This document shows positions 45,000 to 56,392 of a stretch of 64,000 bases of DNA, one piece after another; position 1 is the stretch's first letter, and each line of letters begins with the position of its first letter. The stretch is taken from positions 142,181,313 through 142,245,312 of the forward strand of contig OX578133.1 in the NCBI GenBank assembly GCA_951213105.1, given 5' to 3'. Under the pieces are notes generated by a model, which had not been told where the DNA came from, ran no database searches, and saw nothing but the letters and a program-made list of their open reading frames with translations. This stretch comes from Amaurobius ferox (lineage: Eukaryota > Arthropoda > Arachnida > Araneae > Amaurobiidae). Made by a program: the position numbers and the translations under genes.

Positions 45000-45084
45000 C
45001 ATATGAGCAGACAGGCAATATTCCCATCACCGACTGCATGACTGAAGGCCGATTCAAGACCCTCCGTCAGTTCAAGTCAGTTCA
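45000..45084 (+). pseudogene. short coding-like fragment, possibly piggyBac-type
   Basis: A GC-balanced stretch in AT-rich DNA reads openly as TYEQTGNIPITDCMTEGRFK followed by TLRQFK. The order 'IP-x-x-D-x-M-x-x-x-RF' resembles the N-terminal part of piggyBac-family transposases. It is cut off at 45089 by an F1 repeat. It could instead be a lost host exon (an AG lies just before it). Too short to decide. Confidence 0.25.
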
Positions 45085-45088
45085 TTTT

Positions 45089-46371
45089 TTAACACTTTAC
45101 AACATAGTTGAAAAGTGTTTATGACTTTGTTCATTCAGTCTGTCTGTCTGTCCGTTAGCACGATAACTGCAGTAAAAATGACTTTATCAAAATGAAATTT
45201 TAGTATGTTGTTCAGACGAACTGTGGGAGCTATGAGAATATAAATGAATAATAACACCCAATAATTTTTGGACGGAACCCGGGTTAAAAAAATGAAATGC
45301 TTTGAACCCTATGGGAGCTAATATTTCAAACATTTTTTAAGCGAATTTAAAATTAACAAATTGCTTTGAAAGTTTTAGAGAATATTCAAATTATCCCATA
45401 AAAAATATGAAAAAAATTTCAGCAAAATATATTCGGTAGTTTTTTAAATAAAAATAATAATAATAATTACACCCATATTACATGAAGAGATCACGTGACC
45501 CACTTCGAAATAAAATATGGCATTCATCTTGTGTCAAAATCATGATATTTGAAGATCTTTTTAATTTATATTTAGTGTTGTAGCCGTCCTAAAACCACTT
45601 TATTTTTGCTTAAATTCTGTGCATCTACATTTTGAAACAACGGAATTACAATATATTTGAGTTTAATTGATCATCAAACTTTGATTATTTCTACAACGAA
45701 GTCTAATTTTCACTTATGGAGATTGTAAACACCAAAAGATGTAAGATGAGTTGTATAAGAATTGCTGCATTTCTTTAACGCAAAATTATTTAGTTCTAGA
45801 GTCTGCAATATAGCTGATATGAATGAAATATTCTCAGATTTTACATAGAGAAGCAGACGATTTTTTCGATGAAGTTTTAAGCATAGATTTAAATTACTTG
45901 TACCTCTATGGTTTTAAGTTTTAATTAAAATAAATTATTATAGCATTGTGATGAATGAAAGGAATGGGAAAAAGTTAATGAATGAAATGCTGCTTCTATA
46001 TAGAGAGCCAGGCGATTTACATTTCGATGACGTCATTTGAATAAAGTTCATTTGTTTTCGATGGAGTTTTCAAATATAATAAATTATTGCAGTATTGTGA
46101 TAATTTTAAAAATATTACCGCTGAAAATATCGCATTTTTGAGATGTTTAAACCAGGCAATTTATATTTCAATAACGTGATTTGAATAAAGTTCATTTTTT
46201 TCGATGAAGTTTTAAGTTTTGAAATATAATAAATTAATGTAGTATTGTGATAATTTAAAAAATATTACCGAAGATATGTATCGCATGTTAGACATGTTTA
46301 AATAATATTGCATTGCTGTTGGAAAGTGTTTCATGATCAATGTTTTATGCATTATCGATCTTTCTTGTTAA
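45089..46371 (+). repeat. F1 repeat, full-length copy flanked by TTAA
   Basis: 1283 bp. TTAA stands at both ends (45089-45092 and 46368-46371). The 5' end forms a 13-bp hairpin (AACACTTTACAAC, loop ATA, then its near-exact inverse, one mismatch). (CTGT)n follows near 45147. No coding capacity. It interrupts the coding-like fragment just upstream. Confidence 0.8.
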
Positions 46372-46473
46372 TTTATGCTTTATCATAGACAATTCAGAGT
46401 CGGGAAAATACTAGCTTGGTATATTCCCCCCCCCTTTAATCTGTTTAATCTCTTTGAGTACTTTGTATATATA

Positions 46474-47299
46474 CAAGGTGTTCCCAAAACATTGAACTAG
46501 GCTTTTATTCCTAAAATAGTGATCTTAGACATATATAATAAATTACAAAGTTGCGTAAAAAAAAGTACAGAATTTTATGAAATCGATTAAAATTTTCAAG
46601 GGAATTAAATTTTAAGAAATACAAAATTTAAATTTTTATACGTCCCCCGTATAAAAATTTAAATCCGTACAAACATCGAAAAAGTCCCAGAGGTATAAAA
46701 AGACAAAAATGCTGACTTAAACCACTTTTCGATGCATAGACATGGGTTCTCAGCGGGGGAAAAATCATGTCGGCAGATCGCATTTCAGGGGTCATATATA
46801 AATTACGAAAAAAACAATGATTACATAAATAAATAATAATTTTGCTAATAATTGGTACAAAAGTATCTACACTGTGTAGAAATAATAACTTTACAAAAAG
46901 ATTACAAAGCTTGTTCAAGATGTCTTCCATTCATGCCAATACAAAGCTGCATTCGCCTGATAACAAGCCTATGATGCATTTCTGCGTTGTGTCATTTGCA
47001 CTTTTGCTGTAAACATCTACATTGTACTTTGTGATTAATCCCTCACCAACTTTGTTTAAACATATCTCTGGGACTTTTTATGATAAAATGTTGAAATTTT
47101 GTACATCCCCTTATAAGTGTATGAGGCACATTTTACTCATTGGAAATGTTTTTGAAATGTGTTTACCCTGAAAATTTTTATCGATTTCATAAAATTCTGT
47201 ACCCTTTTTACGCATCTTTGTTATATTATTTATTATATATGTCTAAGATTAATATTTAAGGAATAAAAGCCGAGGTCAGTGTTTTTTGGACACCCTTTA
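46474..47299. mobile_element. long-TIR DNA element, copy 2
   Basis: Same family as 39697-40583, with the same inner strings (CCACTTTTCGATGCAT, ACATGGGTTCTCAG). The inverted ends GGTGTTCCCAAAAC and GTTTTTTGGACACCC are present. A minus-strand relic at about 46915-46960 reads MQLCIGMNGRHLEQAL, which resembles the C terminus of an IS630/Tc1-superfamily transposase. The next element starts within 5 bp of its right end. Confidence 0.65.
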
Positions 47300-47303
47300 T
47301 ATA

Positions 47304-48580
47304 CACTCTAAGACAAAAAAGTCAGTGAATGAATAGTCGGAACTACAGCGCATTGAAACTGAGCACCATGGTGGTGTATATAAGGAGCGAACCTCGCTTT
47401 CAGAAACAAAACATGCAGTGGATTTCAATTGCGTTTACGTACCTTGATTGTAACAATGCCTCGCCAGCGAATTCGCAGCCACTAAGAGCATATGAAGGAG
47501 TTTGAAAAGGGGCGTGCATGAGGCTGGATGGGCACACCGAGGAATCACTCGGCATTTGGGTAGGAGCGATGCAGCAATTAGGCGATGTTGGCAGGAATGG
47601 GTTCGGAATGGCAGATTTCAGCGGGCAACGGACGGCCTAGAGCGACGACAGAACGGGAAAATAGAGCGATTGTCATGTCATAGCAGCTGTGATAGCACTA
47701 GATTCGTCGTTATCAACCATCCAACGTGTGACAAACACGGAAGTGACCACCCGGACCATTAATAGAACACTACGGGAACGGAATCTATATTCGCAGCGCC
47801 CATTATGACGCCTACCACTGACCATTATGCACCGTCAACAGCGATTGCAATGGTGCTGGGTCCGATCAAAGTGGAATTGTTCGGATTGGGAACGAATTGT
47901 CTTCAGTGATGATTCCCTTTTAGAACTGAGTCCCGACGACCAGCGCAGACGTGTCTGGAGACAGCCCGGACATTGTCAGGATCCTGCTCTTACTGTCACA
48001 CGCCACACGGTTCGACAACAGGGAGTTATGGTCTGGGGTGCCATTTCGTTTAATAGCTGGACCCCTCTGATAGTCCTCCGTAGCACCATCATAGTACAGC
48101 GGTACGTTGCGACATTCTACGACCCGTTGTATTGCCATTCCTTTCGCGACACCTAGGCTAACTTTTCAGCAAGATAATTCCAGGCCACACACGGCACACC
48201 TCTCTATTGATTGTCTGCGTGCTTACAACATACTTACTTGACCAGTCAGATCCCCAGATCTCTCGCTTATTGAGCACATTTTAGGCTGAGATGGGGCGTC
48301 GCCTGTGACCATCCATGATTGTAGACGAATTAACGCTTCAATTGGAGGCCATCCGGCAACTTTATGCACCAATGCCACGTCGGGTAACAGCTTGTATCAA
48401 GGCCAGAGGTGAACCAACGCTATATTGACGTGCTCACTTGGTGTAGATCTTTCAGTGCAATAAATCATTGAATTGTTCTGAAATTCTAATCATTTATTTT
48501 CTGTACATCCACATTATATGTATCAAATTTAGTCTCATTTGGATAATTCTTTCTTGCTGCATCGATTGTTTTGTCTTAAA

Positions 48581-48583
<3 letters not shown>
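47304..48583 (+). mobile_element. Tc1-type element, near full length, decayed
   Basis: 1280 bp, the usual Tc1 size, with TA on both sides. The left end CACTCTAAGACAAAA matches the inverse of the right end (TTTTGTCTTAAAGTG) with one mismatch. It abuts the long-TIR element at its left and a long (TA)n tract at its right. Confidence 0.85.
47457..48427 (+). pseudogene. Tc1-type transposase pseudogene
   Basis: Starts MPRQRIRSH in one frame, then shifts frame several times. The helix-turn-helix region (RGITRHLGRSDAAIRRCWQ) and the DDE domain are recognisable: VFSDDSLLELS (first Asp), QQDNSRPHTAH (second Asp) and SPDLSLIEHIL (Glu). In-frame stops and shifts between these blocks make it non-functional. 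Confidence 0.85.

Positions 48584-48669
<86 letters not shown>
48583..48669. repeat. (TA)n microsatellite
   Basis: About 85 bp of TA repeat directly after the Tc1-type element. The tyrosine/isoleucine-repeat frame across it is not a gene. Confidence 0.95.
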
Positions 48670-48672
<3 letters not shown>

Positions 48673-49134
48673 CAAAAGACAATAACCCTGAAAACCTTAC
48701 GATCATGATGAAAACAAGAACGAAAGGAAAACATACGGGCTAGGTGCAATAAAATGGCCAATGAGGGATTGTGACCTCATTTACGTCCCGGTTACCAGCC
48801 GGCTGCGCGGTCGCGGCACCACTCCCGGAAGCCTGCACGCATCCGTAGTTAACCTCATTGTGACCACGAATAAAGAACATGAAAGATCCAAAAGTCAAAA
48901 GTATCAAATTTCAAATTATCAAAGTATAAAATCTCGAAGTGAAAAGTCAAATCCCCGTCACTCGAAAATTATTTAATAAATCTAATCAACAATTCTAAAA
49001 AACCATTTAAATATACTTTCACGTCACATATAAAACATTAAAAACATATATACAATAAAAGCGATATTATAGACACAATAGAATATATAGTACTTAATGA
49101 CTTTTTCAAGCTGTATGTAATTTTTAAAAGTATT

Positions 49135-49141
<7 letters not shown>
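48670..49141. other. no gene seen, one GC-rich patch
   Basis: About 48775-48870 is GC-rich (GGCTGCGCGGTCGCGGCACC) in AT-rich surroundings and may be the remains of another element; I do not recognise it. Confidence 0.35.
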
Positions 49142-49171
<30 letters not shown>

Positions 49172-49174
<3 letters not shown>

Positions 49175-50751
49175 TGCGCGAAAAAAGTATAAGGACAAGC
49201 GAAAACTCGCCGAATTTAGAAATCTTTTAGACGGAAATGCATGCAAATTTCTTAAGTAAAAATATTGATAAAATTATTTTTTTTTTCATGTAAATTAGTT
49301 AAATTTTCCAAAAATAAATATGTATAAATTTACTTTATAAATTTTAAGCCCATATGATCTTGGAAAAAAGTATAAGGACAACTGTTTTTTCATCTAAAAT
49401 TATAGTAAAATTTGCATATTTGAAAGCAGAAAATAACCATTTCAAATATAAAGACTGGGTTTCTAAACAAAATTCACACTTACCTCATTTCTTCACGATT
49501 TTTGTACGATGCCAAAAGGAACTCATCTGTCTGACCTTGAAAAGGGGGAAATTTTTGCTTTTAAAGAATGTGGATTGAGTGGGCATGAAATTTCGAAAAA
49601 ATTAAAAGATCTAAAACTGTAGTTTATAATTTTCTAAAAGAATCTGGAATGTATGGAATGAAAAAACGAACTGAAAGACCAGAAATTCTAACGCATCGAC
49701 AGAAAAGAATGGTTGTAAGAAAAGCTTGCGAGAAAAAAGAAACTGCAAATGAAGTTAGAAGAAATTTGGATTTGCCATGTTCCCCACGAATAGTTCAATG
49801 TTTTGAATACACATCCGAATATTTGATATGGAAAGTTAATGTCACGTCCTCCTCTTAAAGAGGAACATAAGAAACGAAGACAGGAATTAAAAAAAAAAAA
49901 CATTTCTCTCTGTCCAAAATGGATTGATGTAATCTTTTCGGACGAAAAGAAGTTCAATCTTGATGGGCAAGATGGTTTTCGCTATTTTTGGTATAATCTG
50001 CGTAAAACCAAAAAAGTTTTTTTTCCAAACGTCAATACGGTGGGGGCACAGTAATGATTTGGGGCGCTTTTGCAGCATACGGAACCACGCGTATAGTCTT
50101 TATCAACTACAAAATGAACTCTGACAAATATGTTGATATATTAGGCGAATATTTATTACCTGAGGCCCCACTAATAACTTCAGGAGACTATATTTTCCAA
50201 CAGGATAACACTTCCATACACGTTTCTAAGAGTGCAAAACTCTGGTTTGAAGCTAATTCAGTAAATATACTTGATTGGCAGGTGAGGAGCCCAGATCTCA
50301 ATCCAATAGAAAATTTATGGACCTTCTATCCCGAGAAGTTTATAAAAATTGCACACAATATCAGTATAAACAGGATCTTGTGTTAGCAATCAAACAATCT
50401 TGGAAGAACCTTTCCATAGATACTTTAAAAGAACTTTCAGTATCGATGACCTCTCGGCTTATTCAAGTAATTGAAAAAAAAGGTTGTTCTCTTGATTATT
50501 AAGAGAAATATTAAGTAAATCCAAATCATATCCTTATACTTTATACTTTTTTCTATATTTTCTTTAGTGATACTCTTTATAAGGTGCACTTTTATAAGGT
50601 TCGTATTTGCTGTTTTATGTGTTGTAATGTAAATGTTATTGTATAATTTCATATTAGAGGTCAGAAATATCAAAAATTCATTTTGGTAAAGTGAAAATAA
50701 AGTATATTTTCATTCAATTATATGTTGTCCTTATACTTTTTTCGCGCACTG
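49172..50751 (+). mobile_element. Tc1-type element with IR/DR-like ends
   Basis: 1580 bp with perfect 27-bp terminal inverted repeats (CAGTGCGCGAAAAAAGTATA plus the next 7 bases) flanked by TA. The string GAAAAAAGTATAAGGACAA recurs inside the left end at 49363, and TCCTTATACTTTATAC in the right end at 50531. Each end therefore has two copies of the inner motif, an IR/DR arrangement like that of some Tc1 relatives. The element sits inside a TA microsatellite. Confidence 0.9.
49509..50502 (+). pseudogene. Tc1-type (DD34E) transposase pseudogene
   Basis: Starts MPKGTHLSDLEKGEIFAFKE with a helix-turn-helix region (GLSGHEISKKLK). It then passes through at least three or four frameshifts: a frame ending at 49858, one starting near 49839 with VIFSDEKKFNLDG (first Asp), one with VMIWGAF and FQQDNTSIHV (second Asp), then SPDLNPIENLW (Glu 34 residues later). 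The C terminus is in a further frame ending at 50502. All catalytic residues are still visible, but the reading frame is broken. Confidence 0.88.
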
Positions 50752-50804
<53 letters not shown>

Positions 50805-50941
50805 TGCTCTTTCCTTGTTATAAATTGTTTGGTAAGTGTTTAAATTTGGCTTTATACGTAGATATCTTATATTTTTTAAGTTATGGGTACATGAGTTGCA
50901 ACTTATCTCTAGTCTATCATTGGAATTTCATTTAATATATT

Positions 50942-51184
<243 letters not shown>

Positions 51185-51230
51185 TATATATAAATCCCTG
51201 TATATATATATTATATATACACACACACAC

Positions 51231-51274
<44 letters not shown>

Positions 51275-51581
51275 CATGAAAGAAGTAAATTGTAGATATT
51301 AAACAAACTGTATATAAAATTTATAAAGCATTATTAAAAAGCATCTTAAGTAAATAATTGCACATACTGTAAATTATACTATAACCCCAAGCATGCAATA
51401 GGTTGGACATATAAAAAAGAAAATACTTTCCGAAATAGCTTTCTATAGCGCCCATTTTAGTAGCAAAAATTGGTACACTTTTCGACATAGATTATATCAA
51501 AATACCCATATCTACAAGTAAAATACACTTTGTGTGAAGAATAAGGAACACTTGAGCAACGTATGCCAAATAACATAGGAA
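51185..51581. other. no gene seen
   Basis: TA/CA microsatellite (51200-51272), then AT-rich non-coding sequence. Overlapping frames on both strands at 51457-51760 are not supported as coding. Confidence 0.4.
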
Positions 51582-51626
51582 CGCAGCATACAGCTGTTTC
51601 GAGGATACACAGAATCCCTTCGTCAC
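51582..51626 (-). ncRNA. degenerate hammerhead-ribozyme-like motif
   Basis: On the minus strand GTGACGA is followed by a stem (GGGAT, loop, ATCC), CGAAAC, and a second small stem (CAGC, loop, GCTG). This is the order CUGANGA, stem II, GAAA, stem III of hammerhead ribozymes, which Penelope-like elements often carry. Two core positions differ (G for the first C; no NUH cleavage triplet after stem III), so activity is unlikely. It may mark a fragment of another retroelement. Confidence 0.3.
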
Positions 51627-51964
51627 TGCAAGAAAACCAACAAACCCAAAAGAGGAAGTCCAAAAGAGGAATGGGCTCAAATAGAAGAGACAGAGGGGGT
51701 TACATACCCACCTCCTGGTTTAAGAGATTACACGAGAGAGCCAATCAGAAAGCAGCATGAGAAACAGCCCAGCCAATCCGAAACGAGAAGTAACACTCAA
51801 GATTGGCATGCGCCAAAACACAACAGAAATATCCCGACAAAACGATTCGAGTCCGAACAAGAGTAAATGAGACCGCACAAGACGGAAAATAGGTTAAAGA
51901 GCCCCAATGGTGTTGGTCTTGAGACTCTTATGTAATGGTTTAAGTAATGATTATTTACGTAACA
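51627..51964. other. no gene seen
   Basis: Purine-rich non-coding sequence, possibly a continuation of the retroelement fragment suggested by the motif just upstream. Confidence 0.3.
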
Positions 51965-52145
51965 TTATTGAAGGTTCTGATATTTTGATATTTCAAAATT
52001 TCTGTCGAAAATTTTGGGGTCTTCCCAATATTCGATTGCGTTTGAAATCAATTGTCTTCCAGTATCCACGTATTGTAATTTTTGTACCAAATTTCGTTCG
52101 AAACGCTCCATTCGTTCGTGAGATATCGTCTCCTCCGCAGACTCA
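51965..52145. repeat. repeat family R3, copy 2
   Basis: Matches 38260-38440 through TTTTGGGGTCTTCC, CAATTGTCTTCCAGTAT, TTTTTGTACCAAATTTC and CGTTCGTGAGATATCGTCTC. The 12-bp inverted repeat that ends copy 1 is absent here. Confidence 0.55.
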
Positions 52146-53242
52146 CGAATACTACTACACCATGAGATGTAGATTACAAAAAAATTAGGTTTGTATCTCT
52201 TCTCTAAAAGATCAGTGTCAGTATGCCAGATCATCCAATACAATCCCGAGAATTGAAAAAAATCATGCATACTAATTCGACCACGCTGAATCTGAAATTC
52301 ATTTTTCAAGTTAATCCTTGGATCTGGTCAAATAGCCTCTCAAAGTGCTGTCACAACATAATGCAATTGCATGGTGATGAGACTTTAATGCCTAAATAAA
52401 TAAAAGGAAAACTGTATTCATCTTATGGAGTTAAAGATGAGACCATCATCCCATTATTCAGCTGAATAGGAAAGTTAATATTGAGAGGTCACCCCAATCT
52501 AAAAATTCAGAATATGAATATTTAAACCATGGAGTTAGAGAAACTTGCTTTTTGCTTTCAAATTCACGTTTTAAACGATGCAATTAATGCAAACTTCGCT
52601 TATACATAGATTGGTTGGAGTTGAATTGTATGACCCACAAAGTTAGATAGAATGAGCCCCTTTTCTTCCACTGTATGCCCGGAAATTAAAAACTTGAGGT
52701 AAAAAGTTTGAGGTATTAAACCTTATAAATTGGCTTGTTAGAGGGTCTAGCAGAGGGTAAATTAATTGCATTATGGTAGGGGTTGGTATAGTATGTATGT
52801 TTTGATAGGGAGTCGTATAAGAAATAGTAATATTTGGAGTGGAGTGTATAGCTCGCATGTGTCTGTGGATATCAGGAGCGGATGGGAGGGTCGGCGGGAG
52901 TTGATGTGCGCCGGTTCCTGTTTCTCATGCATGGCCGTGGTGTACGTGGACGGGCGTAGCGCACGATGCGCGCGGACTTTGCTGGTCTACAAGCAATCCG
53001 CATCCTAAAGTTTTAATTACCTTAGTTGATGAAGTGTCTATCACTTTTAATGTTATGCAAATATTTGATAAAATACAATATTACAGCAAACATATAATTG
53101 CGAAAGTCAAATATTTACAAAGAAAAAAGGGAATATGAAAATAAGCATATCCAATAGAGAAACTAAAATTCGAAACTAGGGCAGAATATTAGTTAGTGGT
53201 GGTTGTAACACGAGCTAACTTGAGAATGAACACACAAACGCT
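52146..53242. other. no gene seen, one GC-rich patch
   Basis: Non-coding. About 52850-53000 is markedly GC-rich (GGATGGGAGGGTCGGCGGGA and nearby) in AT-rich DNA. The frame across it matches nothing I recognise. Confidence 0.4.
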
Positions 53243-54733
53243 CATAGATTTGAGGTCTGCACGGGCTCCGGCCAGGCCCACGGGGCCCACTGACTGGTTC
53301 GGAACTGATTTTTATATCCGTGTTTCGGGCCCATCAGAATTTCTTCTGTAACACCACCAGTATTTCTGGATTCAATTTCATAGGCTTTGAAAAAGGATGG
53401 GTAGTCTCGATACAACGAGTAATTAATCCACTATCGTTTTTTATCCAATTATTTATTAGGACCAAACAGGTGGGGAAATTATGGAATCATAGGGAATTTT
53501 TCCACTAGTTAGCAATAATCCATAGATAACCCAGAAATAATCGAATCGCGCGCGAACAATGTAGTTTCTTTGTCATAAATTCGCCTGTTTTTTAAATCCA
53601 CCAATAGGGCAAACATTTCCTGAAAATCCGCACCTAAAATGGGTGTAGTAATGTCAGCTATGGTCAAATTCTAATTAAATTTCCTCCGAAGTCCAAAATC
53701 CAAATCCAACCTAATGTTACCAAAGGTTTTAATGTTAGCTGCAAATAATTTCAAATCCTCTGGGACCTTTCGCGGAGTAAGTCTCTTGGGGTAACAACTA
53801 ATGGCAGATCCGACATCAACCAGGAAATTAGTCCTAGTAGGTCGATCGTATATAAAGAGTCGGCAACCAGCACTATTATTATCTGCTGCCATAGAAACAG
53901 ACGTGCTCACTAATTTTCTGACCGCTTACATGGTTCGGTACATTTATGAGCTTTCTCTCTAAATTTTTCACGATATCAACAGAACATATTAGAGCGCGAA
54001 CCTGATGAAGATCTATATCTTCCACATTTGAAACTACTTCTTCTAGTCTGTAGGTTTTGTACTGGTTGCGGAACTGAAATTTTGACGCGCAGTTCTTACT
54101 TTAGTTATATCTTCTCGGATATCGTCCAAGGCAAAAGTACTTCCAGAAATACTCGCTGTCACAGTACAATTTTGGGAACCATCACAAATTTTATCAGAGA
54201 TTTTTACAAGATTAGATAATCCTAAAGCTTCTTCAGAGCAAGCACTAAGAATTTGTTGAACTTGAGAAGGTAATCTTTGCACCCATATCGTAAGGCACTT
54301 TCATAAATCTATATTCAAACTCTCCATCTTGCATAATAACTGCGATGGGCGTTGATCGCCTAAATGCAAGTCATTATATAATACTATTAATTTCGGGTTT
54401 TCTGACTGTTCATAATAAGCTAGAACTTGTTCTTTTAAAACATCATAAGCTTTCTTAGCTGGAGGGTTAACAATAATATCGCGAATCGCGAACACATTTC
54501 AGTACCCGTGTATCAAGTACCGTAACCACCGAATTAAATTTAGTCAGGTCAACAGAAATTTCAGAGACTACAAATTGTGATTCTACTTCTGCAAACCACA
54601 ACGCCGGATTTGATTTCCAAAAACTAGGTGGCTTAAAAGCTACTCTACACAGATTTGACTGTTCTGAGGATGTTTCAATCCGAATCTGACAACTTTTCTC
54701 AGTTAAGTTATCCCCCAGCATGTTTACCCGCAA
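53243..54733 (-). pseudogene. Gypsy-type LTR retrotransposon gag-protease remnant
   Basis: Read on the minus strand, in order. Gag with FKPPSFWKSNPALWFAEVES, then IVNPPAKKAYDVLKEQVL and LGDQRPSQLL, then RLPSQVQQIL: the capsid pattern of Gypsy-type elements. A degraded zinc-knuckle stretch with AHKCTEPC follows near 53960. The protease region has FLVDVGSAIS and FGNIRLDLDFGLRRKF (53671-53910), then TIADITTPILGADF and LVDLKNRRIYD. A weak match to the segment before the RT lies at about 53260-53400. Gag alone is spread over three frames, with stops, and the protease active site reads DVG rather than DTG. RT, integrase and LTRs were not found, so this is a dead fragment. Confidence 0.82.
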
Positions 54734-56392
54734 TAACTAACTTGAAGACAATTAGCTATTCTGTAATATAAATTCGAAAAATGTAACTCAATTCTAAATC
54801 TATTACTATACAGTTAAATACAAAAACGTGTTACATCACTGCCGTGACCGTATATATCACATTTGGAAATAGGATATTCCAATTTCCAAACACCTATGAG
54901 CTGCACAAAAATACACTGTAAAACCCATGAAAACCACTAACTCTTAGTATTAAGCAAGTGTAAAATATAATGTTTCCACTAAATAAACATTTCAAAGTAA
55001 AATACTGAAATCCATAATTCAAAAGTACTATTATACAGTGAGACACATTAAATACCCCAACTAACACAAACTTTCATTTTATGTCAATATTTTAACTATG
55101 CTGATATTCATAATATACATATTTAAACTAAATATCAAATGATGTATACTGTAAACCTACGTATCCCATACCTAGAATCCGAATTCTTTACATTAAAATC
55201 TCGAATGCGACATTCAACAGATTCTACACTGATAAAGTTTGCACACATATCAGGCCGCGAGAAGCATCTCAAACTTCAACCTACCTGAATTTCTTTTGCT
55301 GCTTTTCTTGCCAGCATTTAAAAAATCGGATCAGACATGCATGATTGTCGATATACACTTTAAGTTTCAATGTAATACCAACAGCTTGGCATTTCACGGC
55401 CAGTAATGTCGTCCATCCGCACGAAAATTTCCTAGGGTCGAACTGTTTCTTGTAATCGACGAATCATACTATACTTTAAGGGTTACCACTTTATGGCCAA
55501 CTCTGGATTGGTATCGTTTTGGGATATATCAACCAGCTACTAGTTTGCCATACTACTGCGTATTCGCATAGTATGATATGTCTCGTGGAATGGTTTTCTA
55601 GAAAGTCAAACGGTTAATAACGTATCAATTTATTAACTAGTAACTTCAACTGCAACATAATGAATTTTACATCAAAGAAATGCACGAGTGGCTTTAAGCA
55701 GGGGGTTCACGTTCCAGGCATAACTGATTTAATATTGTTTTATCTGGCTCTGCGCATATGATGTCACGGGAATAACAAAAGCGTGCATTTTGTTCTCAGT
55801 AAGACTCAGGAGAGACCGAACTTGTTAATTGAAACTGTTATTCTGCTCACTGACGTTATTAAATCTTTTTGGACGTCACTGGCGAAAGTGTGCACAGCAC
55901 AATTTAAAATATTTAAGCAAATTATTTAGATCTGGATATTGCCAATTTAAAATTAACAAATAATTTTTAATTGTAATAATGTGAAAACTTGCTGTGTTTT
56001 GGCAACGACTCTTGAAGTCTTCTCTGGTCCGTAGCGTCCCGAATGATGGAATGTTAAGCTCGGCGACGTCAAGCTGATAACTTTTTTATTGGTTGCCGGG
56101 CTGATTGCCCAAACTTATATTAAAGAACCTTGGCTTTAAGAGCCGAGACTAAAGTTCTCCTGCACCCAAAACTAAATAAAAGAATCCGATTGATTATTGA
56201 TAAAAAAAATCAAGGGAATACAAGTCATCAAAACGAAAATTAGACGGGGTAAACAGAAAAAAATCTGTATGAATTAAAACAAATTTAAAAACTAATTTAA
56301 TTTTAATTTTAAACTAAGAATGAATAACAACGGATTCCATTGCTATTAAACTACAACCGCAAAACTCGCAATGCATATATCGTTTGAAGAGG
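54734..56392. other. no gene seen
   Basis: Sequence upstream (minus strand) of the Gypsy-type gag. A 5' LTR and primer-binding site would be expected here if the element were complete, but I could not recognise paired LTR ends. A GC-richer stretch lies at about 56020-56170. Confidence 0.4.
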
